Shown here: positions 16,770 through 26,193 of the stretch, one piece after another
Layout: every line of letters begins with the position of its first letter
Position numbering within the stretch: position 1 is the first letter of the stretch
DNA from: Alphaproteobacteria bacterium
GTDB lineage: Bacteria > Pseudomonadota > Alphaproteobacteria > Caulobacterales > Aquidulcibacteraceae
DNA length: 64,000 nucleotides
Assembly (NCBI GenBank): GCA_027485915.1
Contig: JAIXQA010000068.1
Location: 1 to 64,000 of the forward strand
Direction of reading: 5' to 3'
The notes under the pieces: generated by a model
Told to the model about the DNA's origin: nothing
Database searches by the model: none
What the model saw: the letters and a program-made list of their open reading frames with translations, nothing else
Made by a program: the position numbers and the translations under genes

Positions 16770-18376
16770 TGCGCAGGACCCAAACCGCGAAAATTCTATT
16801 CGCTGCGGCGTCTAGTCTTGTGCTATGTGCGGCAACTCTCCCCAGTACCGCGCTTGCGCAAGCAGCAGCCACAAAAGCTGCGGGCCCTAACACCGCAACC
16901 CAACGCCTGACCTTAGCGCTGGGTAAGTCAGCAGTCGTTGACTTACCGGTCGAGGCCCGTGATGTCGTGGTGTCCGACCCGGCGATTGCGGACGCTGTGA
17001 TGCGTACAAGCCGTCGCGGCTTTGTTTTGGGCACCAAAGTCGGCGAAACCAATGTCTTCTTTATGGATGCTCAGGGTCGTCAAATTCTCGCACTTGAAAT
17101 CCGAGTGGCGCGCGACACCTCCGAATTGAACGCTTTAATCCAGCGCTTGGTGCCCGAGGCGCGTGTTGTTGTTGATAGCGTGGCCGATTCGGTAATTCTG
17201 ACTGGTGACGTCCCAAATGGTTTGGTCGCTGACCAAGTTTTGCGGATTGCTATCCAGTATACAGGCGGCGTCGAGAAAGTCCTGAACATGATGAATGTTC
17301 TGTCGGGCGATCAAGTTATGTTGCGCGTACGTATTGTGGAAATGCAGCGCTCGGTCATCAAACAATTGGGCATGAACTTAACATCGACCAATATTTTGAA
17401 CCAATTACTGCCAGAAGATTGGGGCATTAAGTTCGCAACCGCCAATGGCTTTTCAGTGAATGGGGCCTTCCTAGGCGGTACGACGATTGACTCTACATGG
17501 GCCCAAAACTTTGTGCGTCCAGTTTCAAACACTTTCATGAGTGGCAAGTCAGCCCTGCTCCCTCCGAACATAGGTGCGGGCGCTGGTGGCTATAGTCTAA
17601 CCGTTGATGCATCAGGCACCAAAGAAGTATTTGGACCCGCAGAACTAGTGACTGGGCAACGCACGGATAGCAACATCCAAGCATTGGAACGTGTTGGCTT
17701 AGCCCGGACCTTGGCGGAACCAAACCTTACCGCAACATCTGGCGAACCCGCAAAATTCTTGGCAGGTGGTGAATTCCCAGTACCTACGGCGCAAGAAGGC
17801 AACCGCGTTTCGGTCGAGTTCAAACCCTTTGGTGTCGGCTTGGGCTTTACGCCGATTATTTTGAGCCCAGACCGGATCTCATTGAAGATCTCAACTGAAG
17901 TCTCTGAAATCTCTACTGCAGCTTCCTTCCGGCAGGCAGATACCTTGATCCGAGACGCAGCCGGTAACGTGACAGACACAATCCGCGGACTATCCATTCC
18001 GGGTGTTTCAGTGCGTCGTGCCGAAAACACCATGGAACTGCCTTCTGGTCGGTCGATGGTGATGGCGGGCCTCATACAACAATCAACGCGTCAATCGATT
18101 GAAGGGCTGCCGGGGCTAAAGGACCTACCTGTTTTAGGCAATTTGTTCCGATCGCGTGACTTCCAAAGCAATGAGACTGAACTGGTGATCATTGTCACGC
18201 CCTATATCGTGAAATCAGCGACGATGGATCAGTTGCAGACTCCGGGGGACGGTTATGCGCCTGCCGGTGACGTTTCTGCTTTGCTGCTGGGTCGCATGAA
18301 TAAAATCGTGAAACCCGATTCGAAGGGGCTACCGCAAGGTCGCTACCGGGCCCCTATTGGCCATATTTTGAATTAG
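16769..18376 (+). CDS. cpaC: Flp pilus outer-membrane secretin CpaC/RcpA
   Basis: Forms the outer-membrane pore for the Flp pilus. It has a signal peptide (about 1-30), the pilus N-domain (ALGKSAVVDLPVEARDVVVS), a BON-like segment near 110-170 and the secretin domain in the C-terminal half, with LAEPNLTATSGEPAKFLAGG and GLIQQSTRQSIEGLPGLKDL followed by IIVTPYIV. Its 535 residues match family size. GGAGGG at the end of cpaB is its ribosome site, so translation is coupled. Confidence 0.94.
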   Translation: MRRTQTAKILFAAASSLVLCAATLPSTALAQAAATKAAGPNTATQRLTLALGKSAVVDLPVEARDVVVSDPAIADAVMRTSRRGFVLGTKVGETNVFFMDAQGRQILALEIRVARDTSELNALIQRLVPEARVVVDSVADSVILTGDVPNGLVADQVLRIAIQYTGGVEKVLNMMNVLSGDQVMLRVRIVEMQRSVIKQLGMNLTSTNILNQLLPEDWGIKFATANGFSVNGAFLGGTTIDSTWAQNFVRPVSNTFMSGKSALLPPNIGAGAGGYSLTVDASGTKEVFGPAELVTGQRTDSNIQALERVGLARTLAEPNLTATSGEPAKFLAGGEFPVPTAQEGNRVSVEFKPFGVGLGFTPIILSPDRISLKISTEVSEISTAASFRQADTLIRDAAGNVTDTIRGLSIPGVSVRRAENTMELPSGRSMVMAGLIQQSTRQSIEGLPGLKDLPVLGNLFRSRDFQSNETELVIIVTPYIVKSATMDQLQTPGDGYAPAGDVSALLLGRMNKIVKPDSKGLPQGRYRAPIGHILN

Positions 18377-18392
18377 AGTCAGGAAGAGGCCT

Positions 18393-19136
18393 ATGACCCA
18401 AGAAGCCCAGAAAAATGCTTCGTTCGCCCAACCCAGCAAAGCCGCTGCTTTGGCAATCACGCTTTCCGCGTTGATGCTTCTCGGCGCTTGCGGCGGTGCC
18501 AGCGTGGCTAAGGAAGAGGCAGGCATAGATAAGATCGAGCAGGCCCACCTAAAGCGCACAGTCCTTGATGCCTATGTGCCAGAAGCCGTTCCAGTGGAAG
18601 CGCGGATGTTAATCTCAGCGCCCAGCGGTGCAGTTGGCCTCAATGTTCAAGAGGCAGCGGAACTCAAAGCGTTCGCGCAGGAATATGTGCGGCTTGGCCG
18701 CGGCAATGTCGTGGTCTCCGTGCCAGCCAACGCGAACAACAGCCAAACCGCTGGACAAGTAGCCCAAGACGTTCAACGCGCATTATTCCTTGGTGGCGTC
18801 GACTTTTCGAAAATCTCTGCGGGGCCTTATCAAGCACAAGGGCAGTCTAATGCTCCAATCCTGATTACATTTGGCCGCTATGAGACAAAGCCGATTGAAT
18901 GTGAGCCGTGGACCTCTATTGATCCTCGAAAAACTGCGACCAACCTACCCGTGAGCCGTTTTGGCTGTGCCCAAAACGCCAATTTAGCGGCAATGATCGC
19001 TGATCCCGGGGACCTGTTGGGGGATCGCAAAGATGGGCCGCGCGATGCCGCCCGTATCCAAAACGGCATCGACTTGCACCGCAAAGGTGCTGTTCCAACA
19101 GTAAGTGGTTCTGTAAAAGCCGGGGGTGGCAAATGA
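18393..19136 (+). CDS. cpaD: Flp pilus assembly lipoprotein CpaD
   Basis: Predicted outer-membrane lipoprotein with a lipobox LLGAC (Cys33) after a hydrophobic segment; the N-terminal 18 residues before it are unusually long. The body matches CpaD/RcpB, including ECEPWTSIDP, LPVSRFGCAQNANLAAMIADP and the final region with GDRKDGPRDAARIQNGI. It lies between the secretin and CpaE genes and overlaps cpaE by 4 bases. Confidence 0.9.
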   Translation: MTQEAQKNASFAQPSKAAALAITLSALMLLGACGGASVAKEEAGIDKIEQAHLKRTVLDAYVPEAVPVEARMLISAPSGAVGLNVQEAAELKAFAQEYVRLGRGNVVVSVPANANNSQTAGQVAQDVQRALFLGGVDFSKISAGPYQAQGQSNAPILITFGRYETKPIECEPWTSIDPRKTATNLPVSRFGCAQNANLAAMIADPGDLLGDRKDGPRDAARIQNGIDLHRKGAVPTVSGSVKAGGGK

Positions 19137-20527
19137 TTGGGAATGCAAAACGCAAGCCCATGTGGGAAGAATTGGCGACGGCTGATGAGCCATTCGAGCT
19201 GGATGCCGATTTGGATTTCTTAGAGCCATCTCAGGCACGGAGCATTCCAGCGGCCGCCTCTCCTGGCGATTTTGATGCTGCCGCCTTTGAAGAAACCTAT
19301 GTTGGTGAGCTTGCCCGCGGCGGCGACCAACCCGTGCCTCGGATTTCGGTTCAAGTTTTTTGTGAGAGACCAGATACGGCGCAATTGCTGCAATCAGCTT
19401 CAACCGACCGTCGCATCGCGAAGGCGCACGTGACCGTTTCGATGGGCGGTTTGGCAGGTGCGATTGAGTTTTTCCAATCGCAGCCCTCGCCTAACCTGAT
19501 CATTGTTGAAAGCTTGGCACCGCCAGCAGCCTTGATCCAGCAATTGGATGAATTGGCTTCCTATTGCGAACCGGGCGTCAAAGTGATCCTGATTGGTGAG
19601 TCCAATGATATTGGCCTCTATCGCGAACTGATCCGCCGTGGTGTTTCTGAATATTTGGTGCCGCCCCTGCAACCTTTGCAGCTAATCCGCACCATTTCCG
19701 GCCTCTATGTTGATCCCAGCAAGCCATTCTTAGGTCGCACCATCGCATTCGTTGGTGCCAAAGGTGGCGCTGGTTCATCCACGATTGCACACAATGTGGC
19801 TTGGTGCATGGCCGAGCATGCCCGCGTCAACACGACTTTGGTCGATCTTGACCTGTCATGGGGCACGACTGGCCTCGACTTCAATACGGATCCTGCGACT
19901 GGCATCGCAGATGCTTTGGAACAACCTGAACGGGTTGACGATGTGTTGCTGGATCGCTTGCTGACCCGCCATACAGACCACTTGACCCTGTTTACAGCCC
20001 CGGCGTCTCTCGAGCGGGAGTTTGAGATTTCGCCAGATGCCTATGAAACGGTGATTGAAGGGGTACGTCGCGGTGTACCGTATGTTGTGCTCGATTTGCC
20101 ACATACTTGGTCGAAATGGATGCGCCAAACTCTGCTTTCGGCCGATGAAGTCGTGGTCGTCGCGCAGCCAGATTTGGCCGGTCTTCGCAATGCGAAGAAC
20201 ATTTTCGATATGGTACGCGTCGGCCGTCCGAATGACACGCCGCCAAAGGTCATTTTGAACATGGTCGGCGTCGCGAAGCGGCCGGAGATTCCCGTGAAGG
20301 ACTTTGCCGAAGCATTGGGTGTTCAGCCAACTCTCGTACTGCCTTATGATCCGCAATTATTTGGCACTGCAAGCAATAACGGCCAAATGTTGGCCGACGT
20401 AAATCCAAACAGCAAGTGCGCTGAGGGCATGGATTTCTTGGCGCAATTGTTCACAGGTCGTGCGCCTCAACCCAAGGCCAAATCCAGCTTCCTGTCGAAA
20501 CTAATCCCCGCAAAAGCGGCTAAGTGA
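19133..20527 (+). CDS. cpaE: Pilus assembly ATPase-like protein CpaE/TadZ
   Basis: Polar-localising MinD/ParA-superfamily protein of Tad pili. After about 65 acidic residues, residues 67-190 form a receiver-like domain (VILIGESNDIGLYRELIRRG, but no clear phosphorylation site). The C-terminal domain carries KGGAGSST, a variant Walker A, with LVDLDLSWGTTGLD downstream. It sits between CpaD and the motor ATPase CpaF. In Caulobacter the homologue localises the secretin to the pole. Confidence 0.93.
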   Translation: MIGNAKRKPMWEELATADEPFELDADLDFLEPSQARSIPAAASPGDFDAAAFEETYVGELARGGDQPVPRISVQVFCERPDTAQLLQSASTDRRIAKAHVTVSMGGLAGAIEFFQSQPSPNLIIVESLAPPAALIQQLDELASYCEPGVKVILIGESNDIGLYRELIRRGVSEYLVPPLQPLQLIRTISGLYVDPSKPFLGRTIAFVGAKGGAGSSTIAHNVAWCMAEHARVNTTLVDLDLSWGTTGLDFNTDPATGIADALEQPERVDDVLLDRLLTRHTDHLTLFTAPASLEREFEISPDAYETVIEGVRRGVPYVVLDLPHTWSKWMRQTLLSADEVVVVAQPDLAGLRNAKNIFDMVRVGRPNDTPPKVILNMVGVAKRPEIPVKDFAEALGVQPTLVLPYDPQLFGTASNNGQMLADVNPNSKCAEGMDFLAQLFTGRAPQPKAKSSFLSKLIPAKAAK

Positions 20528-20534
20528 GGATAGG

Positions 20535-22040
20535 ATGTTTGGTAAACGCGCAGACGGGGCGGCACAGGCAACACCTCCTAAGTTTGCTCCCATTGAGCCT
20601 GCAAAGCCAGCAGCGGCACCTGTAGCGCCACCGCCCGCCGCCGCTGCCCCAGCGGCATCGGCTACGGCAGCACCTGCAGGTACTTTGGATCCAGCGAGGG
20701 TTGCCAAGGCTGTGCGCGCGCCGACACAGTCAGCGCCGCCCCCAGGACCTGTAAATGACGGGCGCACAGAAGAATATTATCGCACGAAGGCCTCAATTTA
20801 TAATGCGTTGATCGAGACGATTGACCTTGGTCAATTAGCGGCATTGGATCAACGTACGGCCCGCGATGAAATCCGCGACATTGTCAACGAGATCATCGCG
20901 ATCAAACAGGTGATCGTGTCGGTTGCCGAGCAGGAGCAATTGCTCAACGATATCGTCAACGATGTTCTGGGCTATGGACCACTTGAGCCGCTGCTCGCGC
21001 GGGACGACATCGCCGACATCATGGTCAATGGGGCGAACGCTGTCTTTATCGAAGTCGGCGGCAAAGTAACCAAGACTCCTATCCGTTTTCGCGACAACCA
21101 GCAGCTGATGAATATTTGTCAGCGGATCGTGAGCCAAGTAGGTCGTCGTGTTGATGAAAGCTCACCGATCTGCGACGCGCGTCTTCCAGACGGCTCTCGC
21201 GTGAACGTGATCGTGCCCCCTTTGGCACTCGATGGCCCGACGCTCACCATTCGTAAGTTCAAAAAAGATAAACTCCGTATGAAGGACTTGGTTGGCTTTG
21301 GGGCCATTTCTGAGCCTGCTGGGAAAGTCTTGGGCATCATAGGTGCCGCTCGATGCAATGTGTTGATTTCAGGTGGTACAGGTTCAGGTAAGACCACCCT
21401 GCTCAACTGCTTGACCGGCTATATTGCGCCAGATGAACGCGTCATCACGTGCGAAGACGCCGCCGAATTGCAATTGCAGCAGCCCCATGTGGTCCGTCTA
21501 GAAACACGCCCCCCCAATTTGGAAGGCCAAGGGGCGGTTCACATGCGTGATCTTGTCAAAAACTGTCTGCGGATGCGTCCAGAGCGGATCATCGTCGGCG
21601 AAGTCCGTGGACCGGAAGCGTTCGACTTGCTGCAAGCCATGAACACTGGCCACGATGGTTCAATGGGTACCCTTCACGCCAACAGCCCTCGCGAAGGTCT
21701 GTCGCGGATGGAAAGCATGATCACCATGGGCGGCTTCTCACTGCCGACCAAGACGATCCGTGAGATGATTGTCGGCTCCATTGATGTGGTCATTCAGGCT
21801 GCCCGCCTTCGGGATGGCTCGCGCAAAATCACGCACATTACCGAAGTGCTTGGCCTTGAAGGCGACGTCATCGTGACGCAAGACTTGATCGTCTTTGAAA
21901 TGGACGGTGAAGACGCCAACGGCAAAATCATCGGCAAGCACCGCTCTACGGGCATCGCGCGTCCGAAATTCTGGGATCGCGCCCGTTACTATGGTCTTGA
22001 AAAAGAGCTCGCTGAAGCCCTTGATGCGGCGGATGTGTAA
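20535..22040 (+). CDS. cpaF: Flp pilus motor ATPase CpaF/TadA
   Basis: Secretion ATPase of the VirB11/GspE superfamily that powers Flp pilus extension and retraction. The first 75 residues are Ala/Pro-rich and low complexity. An N-terminal domain leads to Walker [10 protein letters not shown] at 280-288, the Asp box around CEDAAELQ, Walker B around [16 protein letters not shown], and the His box [14 protein letters not shown]. The length of 501 residues is typical. Between cpaE and tadB with short gaps. Confidence 0.96.
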   Translation: MFGKRADGAAQATPPKFAPIEPAKPAAAPVAPPPAAAAPAASATAAPAGTLDPARVAKAVRAPTQSAPPPGPVNDGRTEEYYRTKASIYNALIETIDLGQLAALDQRTARDEIRDIVNEIIAIKQVIVSVAEQEQLLNDIVNDVLGYGPLEPLLARDDIADIMVNGANAVFIEVGGKVTKTPIRFRDNQQLMNICQRIVSQVGRRVDESSPICDARLPDGSRVNVIVPPLALDGPTLTIRKFKKDKLRMKDLVGFGAISEPAGKVLGIIGAARCNVLISGGTGSGKTTLLNCLTGYIAPDERVITCEDAAELQLQQPHVVRLETRPPNLEGQGAVHMRDLVKNCLRMRPERIIVGEVRGPEAFDLLQAMNTGHDGSMGTLHANSPREGLSRMESMITMGGFSLPTKTIREMIVGSIDVVIQAARLRDGSRKITHITEVLGLEGDVIVTQDLIVFEMDGEDANGKIIGKHRSTGIARPKFWDRARYYGLEKELAEALDAADV

Positions 22041-22045
22041 CTGTC

Positions 22046-23020
22046 ATGGATCTTGGTATCATCATTCCCGTGATTGTTGCCATCGGTGTGGTCCTTATCG
22101 GGATTGCGCTCGCCGGCGACGATAACCAAGAATCTCAAAAGCGGATTAAGTCCGTCGCCCAGTCTCGCGAATCCACGATAAAACGTCGTGGCGCAGACCC
22201 TGACGAGACCCGTCGGAAGCGCTTGCTTGGAAACATCAAAGATATTGAAATGCGGGAGCGACAATTGCGTCGCGCCCGCCTTTCCGTTGGTGCTCGCATC
22301 GAGCAAGCAGGCCTGACAATGGAAGAAAAAACCTTCTGGATTGCGTCGGGATCACTAGGCATCCTAGTCGCCTTAGGCGTTCTTGTCTCGGGCAATTCTT
22401 GGTATGTCGCCGCGGGTGCCGGCGCCGTCGCAGCTTTTGGCTTGCCACGCTGGGTTTTGGGCTTTTTGGTTGGCCAACGACAAAAGAAATTCATTACCGA
22501 GTTTGCAAACGCGATCGACGTGATTGTGCGTGGCGTAAAGTCAGGTCTGCCGTTAGCAGAATGTCTGAAGATCATCGCCAGAGAAGCGCCGGAGCCATTA
22601 AGCACAGAGTTTCGACGTATCTGCGACAGCCAGTCCATGGGCGTGCCGATGGAGCAATGCTTAGCGAAGCTATTTGAACGTATGCCTTTGCCTGAGGTCA
22701 GCTTCTTCTCAATCGTTCTATCGATCCAATTGAAGGCTGGGGGCAATTTGTCTGAAGCTCTGGGCAATTTGTCGCTAATCCTGCGCTCACGCAAATTGAT
22801 GCGGGAAAAGATTAATGCCTTGTCGTCAGAAGCCAAGGCATCCGCAATGATTATTGGTGCCTTGCCAATTTGCGTCTGCTTGATGGTTTATATCACAAGC
22901 CCATCCTACATGGGGCTGCTCTTCACCGATCCAACTGGCCACCTAGGCCTAGGTGTTGGGATATTGATGATGGGCACCGGCATTTTCGTCATGCGCAACA
23001 TGATTAACTTCGACATTTGA
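22046..23020 (+). CDS. tadB: Flp pilus platform protein TadB (CpaG)
   Basis: Inner-membrane T2SSF-domain protein that forms the pilus platform with TadC. There is an N-terminal transmembrane helix, a basic cytosolic stretch, a helix pair near 100-140, the T2SSF domain with EFANAIDVIVRGVKSGLPLAE, and two C-terminal helices. The length of 324 residues fits. Encoded 5 bases after cpaF. Confidence 0.92.
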   Translation: MDLGIIIPVIVAIGVVLIGIALAGDDNQESQKRIKSVAQSRESTIKRRGADPDETRRKRLLGNIKDIEMRERQLRRARLSVGARIEQAGLTMEEKTFWIASGSLGILVALGVLVSGNSWYVAAGAGAVAAFGLPRWVLGFLVGQRQKKFITEFANAIDVIVRGVKSGLPLAECLKIIAREAPEPLSTEFRRICDSQSMGVPMEQCLAKLFERMPLPEVSFFSIVLSIQLKAGGNLSEALGNLSLILRSRKLMREKINALSSEAKASAMIIGALPICVCLMVYITSPSYMGLLFTDPTGHLGLGVGILMMGTGIFVMRNMINFDI

Positions 23021-23030
23021 GGAACGGCCG

Positions 23031-24059
23031 ATGTTCTTAGAAGTTAAAGATTTTGCTAGGATGGTTACAGAGCCCGACTTCGTGGCTTCCGTCATCATGG
23101 CTGTGGCGCTTTTGGTTACCGCGCTGACGATCGCCCAACCCCTATGGAAAACCGACCAGCTTGCAGCGCGTATGAAAGGTGTCGCCACCGATCGCGAATC
23201 CATGCGCCGTAAGAGCCGCGCCACAATTGCAGCGGAACATGCCGAGAAGACCTCACTTCGCCAACGCGCCAAAGGTCCGTGGAAGTCAATCGTTGACAAG
23301 CTAAATCTTCAAAAACTGCTTGAAGATCCGAATGTGACCCAAAATCTCATGGAAGCGGGTCTGCGTGGCCCTGGTCCCGTTGCGATCTTTTATTTCGCTC
23401 GCTTTGCCGCGCCAATTCTCTTCTTTGTAGGTGCGCTGACTTATGTGACGATTTTCGGCAAGGATATGACCAGCAATAACCGCCTCATCGCCGCGCTTGC
23501 AGCGTGTGTTGCAGGCTTTTATTTGCCGAACATCATCGTGAAGAACATCGCCACGAAGCGGCGCGCCTCCATCATGCGCGCCTTCCCAGATGCGTTGGAC
23601 TTGCTCTTGATCTGCGTTGAATCTGGCATGTCCATCGAAGGTGCGTTTCTGCGGGTGGGCCAAGAAATTGGCTCGTCCTCAATCGAATTGGCCGAGGAAC
23701 TGAGCCTAACTAACGCCGAGCTCGCTTACCTCCAAGATCGGCGGGTAGCCTATGAGAATTTGGCGAAGCGCACCAACCATCCGGGCGTCAAGGGCGTGGC
23801 GACCGCACTCATCCAAGCGGAACGATATGGTACACCCCTGGGTGCAGCTTTGCGGGTAATGGCCAAGGAAAATCGCGAGCTTCGAATGACAGAAGCAGAA
23901 AAAAAGGCAGCAGCGCTACCGGCAAAGCTAACCGTGCCAATGATCGTGTTCTTCTTGCCTGTTTTGTTCATCGTGATTCTGACGCCGGCCTATATCCAGT
24001 ATCAGAACATGAATGGCGGGGCGGGTCCCAAGAATATCTCAGGCGCGCCGCCGCGATAG
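23031..24059 (+). CDS. tadC: Flp pilus platform protein TadC (CpaH)
   Basis: Second T2SSF-domain platform protein. AFPDALDLLLICVESGMSIE is the family landmark, preceded by helices around residues 15-40 and 100-160 and followed by a C-terminal helix (MIVFFLPVLFIVILTPAYI). The length is 342 residues. GAGGAA lies upstream of the ATG, 10 bases after tadB. Last gene of the pilus series; no TadD-like TPR protein follows. Confidence 0.92.
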   Translation: MFLEVKDFARMVTEPDFVASVIMAVALLVTALTIAQPLWKTDQLAARMKGVATDRESMRRKSRATIAAEHAEKTSLRQRAKGPWKSIVDKLNLQKLLEDPNVTQNLMEAGLRGPGPVAIFYFARFAAPILFFVGALTYVTIFGKDMTSNNRLIAALAACVAGFYLPNIIVKNIATKRRASIMRAFPDALDLLLICVESGMSIEGAFLRVGQEIGSSSIELAEELSLTNAELAYLQDRRVAYENLAKRTNHPGVKGVATALIQAERYGTPLGAALRVMAKENRELRMTEAEKKAAALPAKLTVPMIVFFLPVLFIVILTPAYIQYQNMNGGAGPKNISGAPPR

Positions 24060-24073
24060 ATCAGCACTGGCTT

Positions 24074-24277
24074 TTAGTGGACGCCGCCGCTTGCAGACGC
24101 CTTTTGAATATAGAGGCGGCCGCAATACAGACACTCAACTTGGCCTTCATCGCCCATTTCGTACCAGACTTTAGGATGCCCTAAGGCACCGCCGCCACCA
24201 TCGCAAGCAACGCGGTGGTCATCCACATAAATGGTTTCAACGGGTTGGGTAGGTTTTGAGGGTACGGAGACGGACAT
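24074..24277 (-). CDS. zf-CHCC zinc finger protein (NDUFS6-like)
   Basis: A 67-residue protein. VACDGGGGALGHPKVWYEM followed by CLYCGRLYI matches the zf-CHCC family, whose mitochondrial member NDUFS6 is an accessory zinc subunit of respiratory complex I. The metal ligands are Cys25, His33, and the Cys49/Cys52 pair. In alphaproteobacteria it is usually a lone conserved gene. A complex I role here is inference. Convergent with tadC, 14 bases apart. Confidence 0.87.
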   Translation of the reverse strand: MSVSVPSKPTQPVETIYVDDHRVACDGGGGALGHPKVWYEMGDEGQVECLYCGRLYIQKASASGGVH

Positions 24278-24379
24278 TAATCTGCTTCTCTCACAGTGGC
24301 GTGATTGCTACGGCCTGTTTAGCACCCTAATTAGAACCTTACGGCCCTATCCGTCAACGTGTGCGCCAAGCGAGAACCC

Positions 24380-25330
24380 ATGACCCAATCCCTTTTTGCC
24401 ATTGAAGCCCGTGGGCTTCAGAAAACTTATGCGGCCAGTGGAAAATCTCCCGAAAAACACGCGTTAAAGGGATTAGATTTGGCGATTCCCAAAGGGTCAA
24501 TCTTTGGGCTTTTGGGCCCCAATGGCGCTGGTAAGTCGACCTTTATTAATATTCTTGCAGGCCTAGTGATCAAGACTGCGGGCGAAGTTCGGATCTGGGA
24601 CATTGACATCGACAAGGATCATCGTGCCGCCAAAGCAGCGATCGGGATCGTGCCACAGGAAATCAGTTTTGATGCCTTTTTTACCCCGTTTGAAACCCTA
24701 GAGCTCCAGGCGGGCTTCTATGGCGTGCCGCCTAAAGAACGACGTTCCATGGAGTTGCTGGAAGCCGTTGGGCTCGCCGATAAGCGCGATACTTATTCGC
24801 GGCAGTTATCGGGCGGCATGAAGCGCCGTTTGCTAATTGCCAAAGCGCTGGTGCACACGCCACCGGTCGTGATCCTTGATGAGCCGACAGCGGGCGTTGA
24901 CGTCGAGCTGCGTCGGTCATTGTGGGAATATATCACCATGCTGAATAAAGAACGTGGCGTAACTATCGTTCTAACAACCCATTATCTAGAAGAAGCCCAA
25001 GAGTTGTGCGACAATATTGCGATCATCGACCAAGGTCGTTTGATTGCATCCGAACCCACGCCAACGATTCTAAAGCGCCTAGACAAGAAGGCGGTGGTAA
25101 TTTCACCAATGGAGCCTTTGACGCAAATTCCAGCGGGTCTTGCCAGTTTAGAATGCGTTCTGCGCCCGGACGGGGCCCTGGCAATCCATTACAGACCCAA
25201 TGAATCGAGCGTTGAAGCGCTTTTGTCCCAAGCTATGGGGTCTGGCGTCCGCATCAAAGACCTGCGGATTGAAGAGCCCAATCTCGAAGACGTCTTTGTA
25301 GCGCTTACGACGCCAGCGGGCGGGCGGTAA
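24380..25330 (+). CDS. ABC transporter ATP-binding protein (ABC-2 type)
   Basis: Cytoplasmic ATPase subunit. Walker A GPNGAGKST, signature LSGGMKRRLLIAKALV, Walker B VVILDEPTAGVD and the H-loop TTHYLEEA are all intact. A C-terminal extension of about 80 residues is typical of ABC-2 drug or polysaccharide exporters. No permease gene is adjacent, so its partner must be encoded elsewhere. The ATG at 24380 (MTQSLF) begins family similarity; an upstream GTG at 24359 adds seven residues. The 3' end overlaps convergent trmB by 26 bases. Confidence 0.9.
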   Translation: MTQSLFAIEARGLQKTYAASGKSPEKHALKGLDLAIPKGSIFGLLGPNGAGKSTFINILAGLVIKTAGEVRIWDIDIDKDHRAAKAAIGIVPQEISFDAFFTPFETLELQAGFYGVPPKERRSMELLEAVGLADKRDTYSRQLSGGMKRRLLIAKALVHTPPVVILDEPTAGVDVELRRSLWEYITMLNKERGVTIVLTTHYLEEAQELCDNIAIIDQGRLIASEPTPTILKRLDKKAVVISPMEPLTQIPAGLASLECVLRPDGALAIHYRPNESSVEALLSQAMGSGVRIKDLRIEEPNLEDVFVALTTPAGGR

Positions 25331-26021
25331 AGCGCAAAAAAATGGGCGCGCAGTCACCAAGTTTTTTGGTCTCATAACGCGTTGTAATGTGATCTTCCGG
25401 TGGAGAGCGCCAATCAGCAACGGTCTCCGCCAGCCATTCAAACCCACCATGATGGATCACTTTTTCTAATGTCCATGCAGCATAATTAGCCCAGTCCGTC
25501 GCAAAACGAAGCTCGCCCCCAGGCTTTAATGCCGCATGGGCATCGTTCAAAAATGTATTTTGAATCAATCGTCTCTTATTGTGTTTGGCTTTGTGCCAGG
25601 GGTCAGGAAACAAGATAACCAGCTTATCGAGACTTGCAGGCTTTAGAGCCTTTAGCACAGGTCGTGCGTCAGACGCCAAAAGGCGTATGTTGGCGAGGGC
25701 CCGATCCTCGATCCCAACCAAAGCCTTGGCAACGCCTTCTTGAAACGGCTCCGCCCCCAAAAACAAATGATTGGGATGGCGCTCAGCCTGTCCAATCAGA
25801 TGCTCGCCCCCGCCAAAGCCGATCTCAAAAACAACCGCCTTGGCTTCTGGCATCCACCCCAGCGGATCCAAGGTGTCGGCAGGCTCAGCGGGGATCGACA
25901 GACGTGGAAACAAAGTCTCAAACAAGCGCTCTTGTCGATCGGATAAGGCGCGGCCACGCACACGGCCAAAGGACCGGAGCGGCCCAAAGGGCTTTGGCGC
26001 TGAGAAATCAGGGTTAGACAT
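25305..26021 (-). CDS. trmB: tRNA (guanine-N7-)-methyltransferase TrmB
   Basis: SAM-dependent enzyme making m7G46 in tRNA. EIGFGGGEHLIGQAERHP is the SAM-binding motif I, and ILFPDPWHKAKHNKRRLIQ is the diagnostic TrmB motif. Its 238 residues are typical. The last nine codons are shared, on the opposite strand, with the end of the ABC ATPase gene, so both C-termini are constrained by one sequence. Confidence 0.95.
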   Translation of the reverse strand: MSNPDFSAPKPFGPLRSFGRVRGRALSDRQERLFETLFPRLSIPAEPADTLDPLGWMPEAKAVVFEIGFGGGEHLIGQAERHPNHLFLGAEPFQEGVAKALVGIEDRALANIRLLASDARPVLKALKPASLDKLVILFPDPWHKAKHNKRRLIQNTFLNDAHAALKPGGELRFATDWANYAAWTLEKVIHHGGFEWLAETVADWRSPPEDHITTRYETKKLGDCAPIFLRFTARPLAS

Positions 26022-26161
26022 AGGCCGCTTATGCCTGTTTGGTCGCGCTTGGACTAGAGCAACTCTAAAGTTGGTGGCAGCTCCTTTACCATGAGGCCCA
26101 TCAGCCTATCCCACGAGGCTTCATGTCACCGCTTAACCGTTGTTTTACCGCAAGTGATTAG

Positions 26162-26175
26162 GGCTATAACTAGCC
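26162..26175. promoter_or_regulatory. Short palindrome before the YkgJ-like gene
   Basis: GGCTA-TAAC-TAGCC lies 19 bases before the TTG start of the YkgJ-like gene, just ahead of its TGAGG ribosome site. It could be an operator or a small leader stem. Confidence 0.3.
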
Positions 26176-26193
26176 ACATTTTGAGGTACGAAC

